Shown: piece by piece, positions 37,397-46,104 of the stretch | Numbering within the stretch: position 1 is the first letter of the stretch | How the letters are laid out: the number at the start of each line of letters is the position of its first letter | Assembly (NCBI GenBank): GCA_903853805.1 | Contig: CAINUN010000010.1 | Location: 1-64,000, forward strand | Length of the DNA: 64,000 bases | Direction of reading: 5' to 3' | Source of the DNA: an uncultured Bacteroidota bacterium | GTDB lineage: Bacteria; Bacteroidota; Bacteroidia; Chitinophagales; Chitinophagaceae | Translations under genes and position numbers: made by a program | Notes under the pieces: generated by a model | The model's database searches: none | What the model was told of the DNA's origin: nothing | The model's input: only the letters and a program-made list of their open reading frames with translations

Positions 37397-38410
37397 TTAT
37401 CTCTTGAAAATCACTTCAGTAGCGCCATAACCATACTTTCCCATCCATTCATTACGAAAATGTTTTACTTCTTGCATTTCATTTAGCATTTTATGAACTG
37501 AATCTTTTAAGGCGCCTTTGCCTATTCCATGAATGACGATCATGCGTTCTATGTAGTGAATAATGGCAAGATGAAGGTATTTGTCTAATGTACGCAATTG
37601 CAAATCGAGCATTTCAGCACTGCTCATGTTTTTAGCGTTAGGTGTTAGTTGTTCAATATGTAAATCAAGTTCGTATTTAGGAAGGTCTTGCAAGGTTGTT
37701 TTTTTGCTGCCTAATACAATGACTTGTGGTTGTAGGGGAGCAGGTATGAAGGTTTCCTTCTTTTCTGGTTTAGGTTTTTCAACAAAATCATCTACCAATT
37801 TATAACTGAAACTAGGTTCGTTCTTAACCATCAATTCATTGATGTGTTCAAAGAGTTTGGCTGATTTTATTTTTAAAATTCCAGATTCAACTTTAAAATC
37901 GGGGTGTGCAACATCTTCCAATTCCCAATGAAAACGGGGTTGTGCGCCCATAATTTCATAATCGAGGGAATGAAGGTAAAGATTGCCAAAAGCATGCAGC
38001 GTTCCTTCGTGCCTGAAATGAGATTCGTGTGGAACTCTAACGTCATAATGAAAACGAATAGCCACAGGCAACTCATTGATGATGTAGATTTTTAGAGATT
38101 GTACAACATCATCAAACACATCTGTTATATAAATGGGAAAGAAAGAAAGGTGTATGCCACGAGGAAGTTTTTGTACTCGGTTTCTAGGTTGTTCTACAGG
38201 CAGTTGTTCGACTAGTTTGGTGGGTTTTTGTTGATTGTAGTTCTTGTCTGTAAACCATTTAAGGTAAGGGTGGTCAACCTCGTCAATATACACGGGAAAT
38301 TGAGTGCCGTTTACTTCAACTTCAAGCATGTCTTTGCCAATGAAGCCAGCAACTTTGCCTTCTTCGCCAGTGCGTTTTATTAATATTTTATCTCCTACCG
38401 AAAATTTCAT
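37397..38410 (-). CDS. DUF2027 and Smr domain protein
   Basis: This 337-residue protein has an N-terminal SH3-like segment (KFSVGDKILIKRTGEEGKVAGF, residues 2-23), a DUF2027 beta domain (about 80-220) and a C-terminal Smr domain with LDLHIEQL (about 250) and the HGIGKGALK loop (about 295). Smr domains occur in MutS2 and can be nucleases or nucleic-acid binders; this combination is a Bacteroidota protein without MutS ATPase. It starts 3 bp after the rdgB stop and is probably in one transcript with it. Confidence 0.88.
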   Translation of the reverse strand: MKFSVGDKILIKRTGEEGKVAGFIGKDMLEVEVNGTQFPVYIDEVDHPYLKWFTDKNYNQQKPTKLVEQLPVEQPRNRVQKLPRGIHLSFFPIYITDVFDDVVQSLKIYIINELPVAIRFHYDVRVPHESHFRHEGTLHAFGNLYLHSLDYEIMGAQPRFHWELEDVAHPDFKVESGILKIKSAKLFEHINELMVKNEPSFSYKLVDDFVEKPKPEKKETFIPAPLQPQVIVLGSKKTTLQDLPKYELDLHIEQLTPNAKNMSSAEMLDLQLRTLDKYLHLAIIHYIERMIVIHGIGKGALKDSVHKMLNEMQEVKHFRNEWMGKYGYGATEVIFKR

Positions 38411-38413
38411 CTT

Positions 38414-38989
38414 TTATGCTTTATCCAAAAAGGCTTTTAGCTTTTCTATGGCTTTTCCTCTATGGCTGAGTTTGTTTTTTACTTCAAGTGGCAACTCAGC
38501 AAATGTCTGTGTAAAACCATTGGGAACAAAAAGTGGGTCGTATCCAAAGCCTGCATTGCCTTGTGGCGCTTCAAGTATCGTTCCTTGGCAAGTTCCTTCA
38601 AAGAAATGAACCCCTTCTTTTCTATACAGGCAAATAATAGCTTTGTAATTAGCCTCTCTGTTTATATTTCCTTTTAAGGCTGTCAAAAGCTGCAGGTTAT
38701 TTTTTTCATCGCTTCGTGGATGCCCACCATAGTAGGCACTATGAACACCGGGTGAGCCATTGAGTGCAGACACACATAATCCGCTATCATCTGCCAACAC
38801 ATTTTTACCACAAAACTCAAAAATGGTTTTGGCTTTTTCTTTGGCATTTTCTTCAAATGTTTCAAAGGGTTCAGGAATTTCTAGGTCGAAGCCAATGTCT
38901 TTAAGTGAAAGCAAATGAAAAGCAGGCAAAAGGGCTTTAAGTTCTTTTATTTTTCCAGCATTATTTGAGGCTAGTACTATTTCTGTCAT
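38414..38989 (-). CDS. rdgB: XTP/dITP diphosphatase (RdgB/HAM1)
   Basis: This house-cleaning enzyme hydrolyses dITP, XTP and related deaminated purine triphosphates to monophosphates. The 191-residue product shows the substrate motif LASNNAGKIKEL (6-17), the ADDSGL catalytic Asp segment near residue 66, GxHSAxYGG near 82, and FGYDPLFVP near 150. The start at 38989 is used because an upstream in-frame codon (39022) adds eleven residues foreign to the family. Confidence 0.94.
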   Translation of the reverse strand: MTEIVLASNNAGKIKELKALLPAFHLLSLKDIGFDLEIPEPFETFEENAKEKAKTIFEFCGKNVLADDSGLCVSALNGSPGVHSAYYGGHPRSDEKNNLQLLTALKGNINREANYKAIICLYRKEGVHFFEGTCQGTILEAPQGNAGFGYDPLFVPNGFTQTFAELPLEVKNKLSHRGKAIEKLKAFLDKA

Positions 38990-39095
38990 TGAAGTGCTCT
39001 TTTGTTTGACGCATGAAAACAAGGATTCTTCGAAATTAATTCTAGATGAAAATAATTTGTTTACTTTGTTGTCAATTCCACTTTATAATTAGTTT

Positions 39096-39506
39096 ATGTT
39101 CAGAAGATTGGTTGCGTTTTTTATAGGAATTACCATTGCTGTCGTCAGTTTTACTTTTGTTGAAAAACTGAACGCAAAGTTATATCCTATACCAACCAAT
39201 ATTGATCCACACGACCTGAACCAGATGAAAACTTACGTTGCACATCTTCCTTCTTCTGCTTTATTGATTTTATTGCTTGGATGGACATTGGGTTCGGTGA
39301 TTTGTGGGTTTGTCATTGCGCTCATTAGTAAATCCGAAAGTCGTACTCCTGCTTACATTGCTGGATTGTTTCTTACTACTGCCGGAATTGTCGATTTGTT
39401 TATGGTTCCGCATCCTACTTGGTTTATAATTATTGGCATGGCGGTTTTCATTCCTTTTACCTTGTTGGGTCATTTAATAGCACCAAAGGCTAGTAAAGAA
39501 AATTAG
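39096..39506 (+). CDS. small integral membrane protein, four helices
   Basis: I do not recognise a named family. The 136-residue protein has four hydrophobic segments (about residues 4-22, 51-75, 84-103 and 108-127) with a charged periplasmic or cytosolic loop after the first (KLNAKLYPIPTNIDPHDLNQMKTYVA). It resembles small Bacteroidota membrane proteins annotated only as hypothetical. It stands alone, divergent from rdgB. Confidence 0.75.
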   Translation: MFRRLVAFFIGITIAVVSFTFVEKLNAKLYPIPTNIDPHDLNQMKTYVAHLPSSALLILLLGWTLGSVICGFVIALISKSESRTPAYIAGLFLTTAGIVDLFMVPHPTWFIIIGMAVFIPFTLLGHLIAPKASKEN

Positions 39507-39597
39507 TTTTTTTAAAGGAATTGACATCTATTTTTCTTTAACCAAAAGATTAATTCTTTTCTTTTTTAAGAAGATATTCTACACGAAATCTAATTAG

Positions 39598-39978
39598 CTA
39601 ATTTTTTAAAAACGCCAATGGATTTTCATAATTATCTCGTTGGTCTTCATTGGTATTATCTAGGCATTTAAAGTCTTTTTCAAGAAGTAGATAAAGTGTT
39701 TCGCCATTGTCGAGAGGCATATTCGTTTCAAAACCAATGGCATCTGTTGCCACCCAATCTTTTGCCATTTTTTCGGGAATGTAAAGAGTGATGACATTAT
39801 TTTGAAGATCTGCAGAAAGTTCGTGACCGAGTGTGTCTGGACGGGCTTCTAATGCATAGGTCAAAGTATTGCTCACAAAGGCTGTGGTGCTTTCAATATA
39901 GCCTTCCTTACCAAAATGTTCCACTTCCGATTTGCTCAAACGAATGCGGATTGAATTGTCTTTGATTCTGATTTTCAT
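39598..39978 (-). CDS. conserved hypothetical protein next to fdhD (DUF7009-like)
   Basis: The 126-residue soluble protein begins MKIRIKDNSIRIRLSKSEVEHF and is predicted beta-rich in its first 100 residues with an acidic tail. From memory it matches a Bacteroidota family of unknown function (DUF7009) that often sits beside formate-dehydrogenase or molybdopterin genes; the present position, 24 bp downstream of fdhD on the same strand, agrees with that. The link to molybdoenzymes is therefore contextual. The family name is not certain. Confidence 0.65.
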   Translation of the reverse strand: MKIRIKDNSIRIRLSKSEVEHFGKEGYIESTTAFVSNTLTYALEARPDTLGHELSADLQNNVITLYIPEKMAKDWVATDAIGFETNMPLDNGETLYLLLEKDFKCLDNTNEDQRDNYENPLAFLKN

Positions 39979-40002
39979 AAAACCGTTTTATGAGTATGCA
40001 AG

Positions 40003-40842
40003 TTAAATAATAACCCTTTCTGAATTACAATAAATATTGAAACGATTATCTCTTAAAAACCCAATTAAGGTCATGCCGAATTCCTGTGCAAGATTGACAG
40101 CAAGACTTGAAGGTGCACCCACTGCTACTACCATTTTGATGCCTGCCATTGCGGCTTTTTGAATGAGTTCAAAGCTTGCCCTGCCACTCAGCAACAAAAC
40201 CTGTTGGCTCAAAGGCATATTGTTTTGTAACAAGCAACTACCTATCAATTTATCCAATGCATTGTGTCTGCCCACATCTTCGCGGAGCGCTATCAATTCA
40301 TTATTTAAGGAAAACAAAGCCGAAGCATGAAGCCCACCTGTAGTTTGAAAAACAGCTTGTTGTTCATTGATTAAGGCTGGTAATGCAGCTAAGTTTTCCG
40401 CTTTCATTTTCCAATCTTGAACATGTAAATCTCCTTGGTCAGATACGGTTCTGATGGCATTAATAGAACTTTTGCCACACACACCGCAAGAAGAAGTGGT
40501 GTAGAAATGTCGTTCGAGTTTTTGCCAATTAATTTCAACATCTTCTTTGATGGCAATGGTGATGGAGTTAGGGTCAAATTGAGGCTTCTCTAGAAATGAA
40601 AGGTCAAGGTCTTCTGCTGTTTTAATAATGCCTTCTGTAAATAAAAAACCCACAGCCAATTCCTTGTCGTTGCCAGGCGTGCGCATGGTGATGGATAAGT
40701 TTTTCAACACCCTATTTGCGGTTTTACCATAGAGCAATTTGATTTCTAAAGGTTCTTCAATGGCAAGGAAGTCCTCCAACTGTGAAAGTTGGTGGTCTTT
40801 ATACTTTTTTATAGGAATGGAAGTAGTGCTAACGGAAATCAT
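40003..40842 (-). CDS. fdhD: formate dehydrogenase accessory sulfurtransferase FdhD
   Basis: FdhD transfers sulfur from the desulfurase IscS to the molybdenum cofactor of formate dehydrogenases and related enzymes. The 279-residue product carries the essential C119-G-V-C122 motif in SSCGVCGK, the FTTGGLHASALF segment, and the GRHNALDKLIG motif. The frame extends to 40884, but the upstream residues are unlike the family; ATG 40842 (or the adjacent 40845) is preferred. No molybdoenzyme gene is in the window. Confidence 0.92.
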   Translation of the reverse strand: MISVSTTSIPIKKYKDHQLSQLEDFLAIEEPLEIKLLYGKTANRVLKNLSITMRTPGNDKELAVGFLFTEGIIKTAEDLDLSFLEKPQFDPNSITIAIKEDVEINWQKLERHFYTTSSCGVCGKSSINAIRTVSDQGDLHVQDWKMKAENLAALPALINEQQAVFQTTGGLHASALFSLNNELIALREDVGRHNALDKLIGSCLLQNNMPLSQQVLLLSGRASFELIQKAAMAGIKMVVAVGAPSSLAVNLAQEFGMTLIGFLRDNRFNIYCNSERVII

Positions 40843-40885
40843 CATGAAAATAAAAAGGAAAATTAACCAACTTCTCGCTAACAAT

Positions 40886-40893
40886 TATCTTTG
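40886..40893 (+). promoter_or_regulatory. -7 box abutting biotin carboxylase start
   Basis: TATCTTTG is followed by seven bases and then the ATG at 40901, so the transcript start falls at or within a base or two of the start codon. Confidence 0.6.
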
Positions 40894-40900
40894 CCCCGTT

Positions 40901-42388
40901 ATGCAAAAAATTTTGGTTGCCAATCGTGGTGAAATTGCTTTGCGCGTGATGCGTACTGCAAGAGAAATGGGTATCAAAACCGTGGCTGTTTTCTCTGAAG
41001 CCGACCGCAATATGCCTTTTGTTCGTTTTGCTGATGAAGCCTATTGTATAGGTCCAGCATTGAGTGCGCAAAGTTATCTAAGAGCCGATAAAATTATTGA
41101 AACCGCCAAGCGTTGTGGCGCTGATGCCATTCATCCTGGTTATGGTTTCTTGAGCGAAAACGCTTCTTTTTCTAAGGCTTGTGCCGATGCAGGCATCATT
41201 TTCATTGGTCCATCGGAACATAGCATTAATACCATGGGCAGTAAGATTGCTGCCAAGCAAGCTGCTAAAAAATTTAATGTGCCAATGGTTCCGGGAACAG
41301 AAGACCCTGTTCTTACTGCTGAGGAAGGAAAAGCTATTGCAGCAAGAATTGGTTATCCTATTCTCATTAAAGCCTCGGCAGGTGGTGGTGGTAAAGGTAT
41401 GCGTGTGGTGACGAATGAGGAAATGCTCGAAGAACAAATGCGCATGGCTAAAAGCGAAGCCCTCAGTGCTTTTGGCGATGATGCAGTGTTTATTGAGAAG
41501 TATGTGGCTGCCCCTCGTCATATTGAAATCCAACTACTTGGCGACCAACATGGCAATTATGTTTATCTTTTTGAAAGAGAGTGTAGCATTCAACGACGTC
41601 ATCAAAAATTAATTGAAGAAGCGCCTTCAAGCTGCCTCACTAAAGACATTCGCAAGGCAATGGGCGAAAGCGCTGTGAACGTGGCACGTAGTTGTAATTA
41701 TTATGGTGCAGGGACGGTAGAGTTTTTGGTGGACGATCAACTCAATTTCTATTTCTTAGAGATGAATACTCGTTTGCAAGTGGAACATTGCGTAACGGAA
41801 ATGATAACTGGCAAAGACTTGGTTGCCGAACAAATTCGGGTGGCTCGTGGTGAAAAACTGAGCTTTACCCAAGAAGATTTGCACATCAAAGGTCATGCTA
41901 TAGAATTGCGTGTTTGTGCTGAAGACCCGCTCAATAACTTCTTGCCCGACACCGGAAAACTAGAGATGTATCAACCACCCAAAGGACCGGGTGTGCGTGT
42001 GGATGATGGCTTTGAACAAGGCATGGAGATTCCTATTTTTTACGACAGTATGATTGCCAAACTAGTGGTGCATGCTGCTACTCGTGATGAGGCAATTGCC
42101 CGACTTTGTCGTGCTATTGACGAATACCATATTAAAGGCATCAAAAACACTTTGCAGTTTGGAAAATGGGCAGTGCAAACCGAGCAATTCCGTGCGGGAA
42201 AGTTCGATACAGGATTTATTGACCGCTTTTTTAAACCTGAATTTTTAATAGAAGAAAACACCACTGCCAATGAAGTGGCGGCACTACTTGCAGCCTATAT
42301 TTGGGAAAGCGAAGCCAAACCAGCGCAACAAGTTGTAGCAAATGGAGTGGTAGGTAATAATTGGAAACTAAGAAGAAAGCAGTTTTAA
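40901..42388 (+). CDS. accC: biotin carboxylase subunit of an acetyl/acyl-CoA carboxylase
   Basis: The 495-residue ATP-grasp enzyme carboxylates biotin on a carrier protein. It shows KILVANRGEIALRVMRTAREMG, the ATP-binding loop KASAGGGGKGMRVV, the metal/catalytic segment FLEMNTRLQVEHCVTE and the C-terminal biotin-carboxylase domain. In the last motif the usual Pro of EHPVTE is Cys. The product is about 45 residues longer than E. coli AccC and has no fused biotin carrier; accB is not adjacent, so it might serve acetyl-CoA or propionyl-CoA carboxylase. The open frame begins at 40739, but the ATG at 40901 starts the family. Confidence 0.92.
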   Translation: MQKILVANRGEIALRVMRTAREMGIKTVAVFSEADRNMPFVRFADEAYCIGPALSAQSYLRADKIIETAKRCGADAIHPGYGFLSENASFSKACADAGIIFIGPSEHSINTMGSKIAAKQAAKKFNVPMVPGTEDPVLTAEEGKAIAARIGYPILIKASAGGGGKGMRVVTNEEMLEEQMRMAKSEALSAFGDDAVFIEKYVAAPRHIEIQLLGDQHGNYVYLFERECSIQRRHQKLIEEAPSSCLTKDIRKAMGESAVNVARSCNYYGAGTVEFLVDDQLNFYFLEMNTRLQVEHCVTEMITGKDLVAEQIRVARGEKLSFTQEDLHIKGHAIELRVCAEDPLNNFLPDTGKLEMYQPPKGPGVRVDDGFEQGMEIPIFYDSMIAKLVVHAATRDEAIARLCRAIDEYHIKGIKNTLQFGKWAVQTEQFRAGKFDTGFIDRFFKPEFLIEENTTANEVAALLAAYIWESEAKPAQQVVANGVVGNNWKLRRKQF

Positions 42389-42406
42389 ATTTCATCATTC
42401 AAAATA

Positions 42407-42434
42407 ATAAAGCCCCACAGAAGCGGGGCTTTAT
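42407..42434 (+). terminator. intrinsic terminator of biotin carboxylase gene
   Basis: ATAAAGCCCC (42407-42416) pairs with GGGGCTTTAT (42425-42434), 8-nt loop. Confidence 0.88.
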
Positions 42435-42475
42435 GTTTAGATAATATCACCTTCAATGCAGCATTGATCGAGTCA

Positions 42476-42590
42476 AGTGCGGCACTTGGAGGTATCAATA
42501 CGCAATTGGTAGAGGTAAATACGGTATTTATAGGTATCAGTAACTTATAGTTCTCAGTCATCCACTTGGGAGTATCAGTAGGCAACTGAT
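42476..42590. repeat. imperfect ~20-bp repeat array
   Basis: Five to six diverged units follow one another at about 19-21 bp: elements like CACTTGGAGGTATCAA, CAATTGGTAGAGGTAAA, GTATTTATAGGTATCAG, CTTATAGTTCTCAGTCA, CACTTGGGAGTATCAG and CAACTGATGG. The recurring core is CTTGG(n)AGTATCAG. The array runs directly into the first codons of the 42589 reading frame. Confidence 0.65.
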
Positions 42591-42954
42591 GGAAAAAGGC
42601 TGGGCAAAACTCTTGTTTGCACAATTTATAGTGGTGATGGCCGATGAAAGCCAAAGCACCCATGTAGGCGGCTGTAGCACCGATGGCATGATGCGTTTAA
42701 TGAAAAGCTTGGAGAAACAATACAACGTGAACCTTTTTGATAGAATGACCCTTACTTTCCTTGTTAAAGGCAAGGCAGAAATGCTGCCTTACGAGCAAGT
42801 GCAATATGCTCTCGACAAGGGCTATATCAACGAAGACACCTTGATGTTCAACAACATTGCTACAACTAAAAAGGAAATACTTGAATCTTGGCTCGTTCCG
42901 TTAAAGTATAGTTGGTTGGCAGGAAGGGTTCAATTGCCGATGGTTAATAACTAA
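42589..42954 (+). pseudogene. N-terminally truncated conserved Bacteroidota protein
   Basis: The 121-residue frame contains the block FIVVMADESQSTHVGGCSTDG, then LEKQYNVNLFDRMTLTFLVKG and FNNIATTKKEILESWLVPLKYSWL. From memory these match the C-terminal two-thirds of a family of about 150 residues of unknown function in Bacteroidota. The first 30 or so family residues are missing; in their place is the 20-bp repeat array, in frame back to a TAA at 42541. Either the array has replaced the 5' end and the gene is dead, or a short form is made from ATG 42589. No promoter box is seen. Confidence 0.5.
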
Positions 42955-43020
42955 AACAGTGGTCAGTTTTTAGTTGATTGTTATTGGTTGACCTTTTGTA
43001 GTTCTGTGTATTTGATTTTA

Positions 43021-43086
43021 CAAAAACACGCAGCCACAAAAACACAAAAACACGCAGCCACAAAAACACAAAAACACACAAACACC
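43021..43086. repeat. 24-bp tandem repeat
   Basis: Two identical 24-bp copies (43021-43044 and 43045-43068) made of CAAAAACACGCAGCCAC plus AAAAACA, and a third partial copy to 43086, abut the stop codon of the 43087 gene. Confidence 0.85.
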
Positions 43087-44610
43087 TCATTCCTTCACCA
43101 TCTTCCCTGCCTTTACACGCTCGCCGTTTTTATTGACGATGCTATAAAAATATAAGCCTGCCGATAGTTGTGCCGTATTGATTTGTTCTTTGTTTGTTTC
43201 TATGGTTTTGGTGAGGATGAGTTTGCCAAAGCTATCATAGAGATAGAAGGTTTTATTTTGAACATGGCTGCATTGAATGATAAGCGTAGCCTCAAAAGGA
43301 TTGGGATAAACGTTTATTTCCTCTTGGGGTACTTCCTCTACCCCTGCCGGCCAGCAAATAGGATTGGCAGCACCAAGTGCATAATTAACCATGTTCGGAG
43401 GTGTAAAAACATTGACAGCATGATTAGGCATAATAGGAAAAACCATGCACTTTTTACAAAATGCGCATGAATCTCCTTTCTTATCAGGTTCACTAATCAC
43501 ACTCATTTGGTTACCCCCTCCATTCCAATTGCCTACATAAATCTTATTATCTGGAGCAAGATTTAAAGAATAATAGCCCTTAAAACTAGCGGAAGGTGTA
43601 TTATCCATACCCGCAATAGTGTCCCATGCAGTGTTCATATTGTTATCCCACAGGTCAAGTTGAAGAATGGAAGTAAACCTTGCAATGTACAAAAACCTTC
43701 CACTTGAGGAAAAAGCAACCCCTGCAAGTGTGGTGTCAACTCCATAAACTAAACTATCAAATGTCCAAATGGTTGTCAATGGAATATCTATTGATTTTGG
43801 ATTGGATAACTGACCACTACAACGGTCAAAATCGGCTACAAAAACAATTTGTTTTTGTGTTATAGCAGTTGCATATTTTGTACCGTCATTCGTAAAAACA
43901 GATTGACCTACTTTATGCCACACTCCAAAATGTGGTTCAGGAAAACCTTGAATAAATGGCCCAAAAATGCTGTCTTTTGTTAACAAGAAACTATACACCA
44001 TGTTGGTATCATGAGCTTGTTTTAGCAGCCACCAACTCTTACCATCCCCATGCTTACAAGCAGTCATTTGAGTAATAGACATTCTCCCATGTTCAATTAG
44101 AGGTATCATTCTTTTCACTACTTTTCCTTGTCCATTATTAGCTTTCATATCCACCAAGCTGTAAAACATATTATCAAACATGGGGGCACCTAATGAAAGC
44201 GACTCCATGGAATCGGAAGGCATTACATTTATAAAATGATAGAGACCATTACCAGCTGGTAATAACAGTGATGCTTGTAACCACCCAGCTCCAATTTGAC
44301 AAGCTTGGTCCCATAAACCATTTACTATTTTATAACCATTATCAATTACCGTTCCGTTAGTATCTAAAATACTAAAGCCATCACTCATTAAAATGAATTT
44401 TCCAGCAGAATCGCTGATACATGAATGGCCTCCTAAAAAAAAATAACTAGTAGAAGAATCTAAAATTGAATTAATGGGATAGCCTGATATAAAATTTGTA
44501 GCATAAATTGTTTGACCACCTGCAACCCAAACATTGCCATATTTATTTTGGGAATTAGCACTGCTGCTAATAAGCAGCAGGGTAAGAATTAATATCAATT
44601 TTGTTTTCAT
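43087..44610 (-). CDS. secreted beta-propeller-like protein with T9SS sorting domain
   Basis: The 507-residue protein has a signal peptide (residues 1-20, ending SANSQ), propeller-like repeats of the type GVAFSSSGRFLYIA and LNLAPDNKIYVGNW (about 290-370), a CAFCKKC cysteine cluster near residue 385 and a type A T9SS domain at the C-terminus (NVYPNPFEATLIIQ ... GLYFYSIVNKNGERVKAGKMVKE). The repeats are like those in the propeller regions of several Bacteroidota T9SS cargo proteins of unknown role. A repeat lies immediately past its stop codon. Confidence 0.82.
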   Translation of the reverse strand: MKTKLILILTLLLISSSANSQNKYGNVWVAGGQTIYATNFISGYPINSILDSSTSYFFLGGHSCISDSAGKFILMSDGFSILDTNGTVIDNGYKIVNGLWDQACQIGAGWLQASLLLPAGNGLYHFINVMPSDSMESLSLGAPMFDNMFYSLVDMKANNGQGKVVKRMIPLIEHGRMSITQMTACKHGDGKSWWLLKQAHDTNMVYSFLLTKDSIFGPFIQGFPEPHFGVWHKVGQSVFTNDGTKYATAITQKQIVFVADFDRCSGQLSNPKSIDIPLTTIWTFDSLVYGVDTTLAGVAFSSSGRFLYIARFTSILQLDLWDNNMNTAWDTIAGMDNTPSASFKGYYSLNLAPDNKIYVGNWNGGGNQMSVISEPDKKGDSCAFCKKCMVFPIMPNHAVNVFTPPNMVNYALGAANPICWPAGVEEVPQEEINVYPNPFEATLIIQCSHVQNKTFYLYDSFGKLILTKTIETNKEQINTAQLSAGLYFYSIVNKNGERVKAGKMVKE

Positions 44611-44653
44611 TGTTAATTTGTTAGAACAATTTTACCAATTTCATCTGTTTTCT

Positions 44654-44681
44654 GCAAACGTCTCCTACAAGGGACGTTTGC
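44654..44681. other. inverted repeat upstream of the 43087 gene
   Basis: GCAAACGTC (44654-44662) pairs with GACGTTTGC (44673-44681) around a 10-nt loop whose CC/GG ends can extend the stem. It lies 44 bp upstream of the minus-strand ATG and might be an operator or a leader hairpin; nothing further supports either. Confidence 0.45.
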
Positions 44682-44835
44682 TTGCTTGTTTTTAACAAAT
44701 GTAAATACCATTTCAATTCATTAGTTGCTTTTCGCCATTTTCCTCCCAATGATATCCGTCATCAAAAAACCAAATCATCATCACCAAATACCACCAAAAC
44801 CGACCCCATTTTCACGCCCGAAAAAAAAACCAACA

Positions 44836-44863
44836 ATTCATCATTCAAAATTCATCATTCAAA
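44836..44863. repeat. 14-bp direct repeat ATTCATCATTCAAA x2
   Basis: Two contiguous copies lie 10 bp before the ATG at 44874. Relatives occur at 42391-42405 and near 46503-46527, all in the same orientation and all beside gene ends. Confidence 0.75.
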
Positions 44864-44873
44864 ATTATCTCCA

Positions 44874-45866
44874 ATGACAGACGCACAAATGAACAACCGT
44901 AGCATGGCAAACACCACCATCGCCTACCTCGAATTGCCCGATGTCAAAGCCATTTACAACGCCAATCCCAAGGCTACCGCCGCCGTTGCCGCCGTAAAAG
45001 CCATCATTGCCGACATCAATAAAGCCATCACCACACAAAGCCTCGACAATACAGGTGCCACCACCACCAAAAACGAAGCAATATTAAATGCCGCCAAAAA
45101 AGGCGAACACGTTTGTGCAGGGCTCATAGCTTATGCCGATGACAAAAACGATCACATCCTTGCCTCACAAATTCACTTCACCCACCACGATTTCACCCGT
45201 GTAGCCATAGATACCATTATCGATAACCTCGAACTAGTACACGATAAAGCAGCAGGCATTCCCATTGCCGACCTACTGCCGTTTAATGTTGTAGCTGCCG
45301 ATATCACAGCACTTCAAACCCTTATTGATGCGCTCAAAAACGCAGCACCCCTCAAAAAAGCATTACAAACAAACGCTACAACTGCCACTTCCGACCTTCC
45401 GCCGCTATTCAAAAAATTAAGAGACCAACTCAAAAAACTCGATAACATTCTCAAAACCTTCAAACAAGCACAACCAACCTTTGTGTCTTCCTATACCAAT
45501 GCCCGCAAAATCATCAATTTAGGAAAAACACAACAGGCAGAAGAACTCCACCTTATGCCTCACCAGTTCGAAGCCATCTTTGCCAAAAAATACACCGAAG
45601 GCGATACTTTCACCATCCGCAATCACAGCGATGTGCCCGTTAATGCCGCCCTATCTGATGTGCCTACCCAAATGCCAACAGATATTGTAGTGGAAATAGC
45701 ACCACAAAGCGAACTCAAACTTGCAGTTTCCACCGACTTTGGCGGCAAATTCCGCCATTGGCTCATGATTCACAACCCCAACGACCTCGATGATGCACAC
45801 GTCACCATCATCCTCGCCCACGGCAAATCCCAATCCTCAGCACCTTCTCCCGCTCAAACAGCATAA
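44874..45866 (+). CDS. hypothetical protein, C-rich codon use, 330 aa
   Basis: I do not recognise the family. The 330-residue protein is cytosolic by appearance: a helical N-terminal part rich in Ala (about 1-260) and a C-terminal beta-sandwich-like part (EGDTFTIRNHSDVPVNAALSD ... LKLAVSTDFGGKFRHWLMIHNPNDLDDAHVTII, about 245-320). Codons end in C far more than in neighbours (many GCC, ACC, ATC, AAC), and the coding strand is C-rich, so base use differs clearly from the window. The frame is open back to 44682, but the ATG at 44874 follows a repeat and is the first plausible start. Confidence 0.75.
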   Translation: MTDAQMNNRSMANTTIAYLELPDVKAIYNANPKATAAVAAVKAIIADINKAITTQSLDNTGATTTKNEAILNAAKKGEHVCAGLIAYADDKNDHILASQIHFTHHDFTRVAIDTIIDNLELVHDKAAGIPIADLLPFNVVAADITALQTLIDALKNAAPLKKALQTNATTATSDLPPLFKKLRDQLKKLDNILKTFKQAQPTFVSSYTNARKIINLGKTQQAEELHLMPHQFEAIFAKKYTEGDTFTIRNHSDVPVNAALSDVPTQMPTDIVVEIAPQSELKLAVSTDFGGKFRHWLMIHNPNDLDDAHVTIILAHGKSQSSAPSPAQTA

Positions 45867-46104
45867 AATACATTTCCCCGCAATTCCCCTACTTTGGAGG
45901 GGTGCCTTTAGGCGTGGTGGTTAAGATAAAATGCAATTGGGGGCTTGTCTAACACAAGCCCCCAATTACATTAGCACACTCCTTCTGCGCTCACTTCCAC
46001 AGTTTCATATGATAACATTCCGCTTGTCCCTCTCGTCCTTATTGTCCTTTAATATTACACCGCTCCATTCCACATCCATCATCCTCAATTCAACATAAAC
46101 CTAA
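45867..46104. other. intergenic region with REP-like element and long hairpin
   Basis: Together with the array it makes a 715-bp non-coding gap. It holds a GGAGGGGTGCC...GGCGTGGTGG element (45895-45920), from memory similar to dispersed palindromic repeats of Bacteroidota, and the 14-bp hairpin at 45935-45967. No ORF is supported. Confidence 0.55.
45935..45967. terminator. 14-bp perfect hairpin, possible terminator
   Basis: AATTGGGGGCTTGT (45935-45948) and ACAAGCCCCCAATT (45954-45967) pair fully around 5 nt. No good T-run follows on the plus strand, so termination is possible but a repeat hairpin is as likely. Confidence 0.6.

Noticed and set aside
42385-42663. Minus-strand frame of 92 codons over the 42476 array
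   Set aside because: It lies over the accC terminator and the repeat array, and runs antisense to the conserved block of the 42589 frame; no family resemblance.
45895-45967. Insertion-sequence end at the REP-like element and hairpin
   Set aside because: No transposase, no target-site duplication and no second end could be found nearby.
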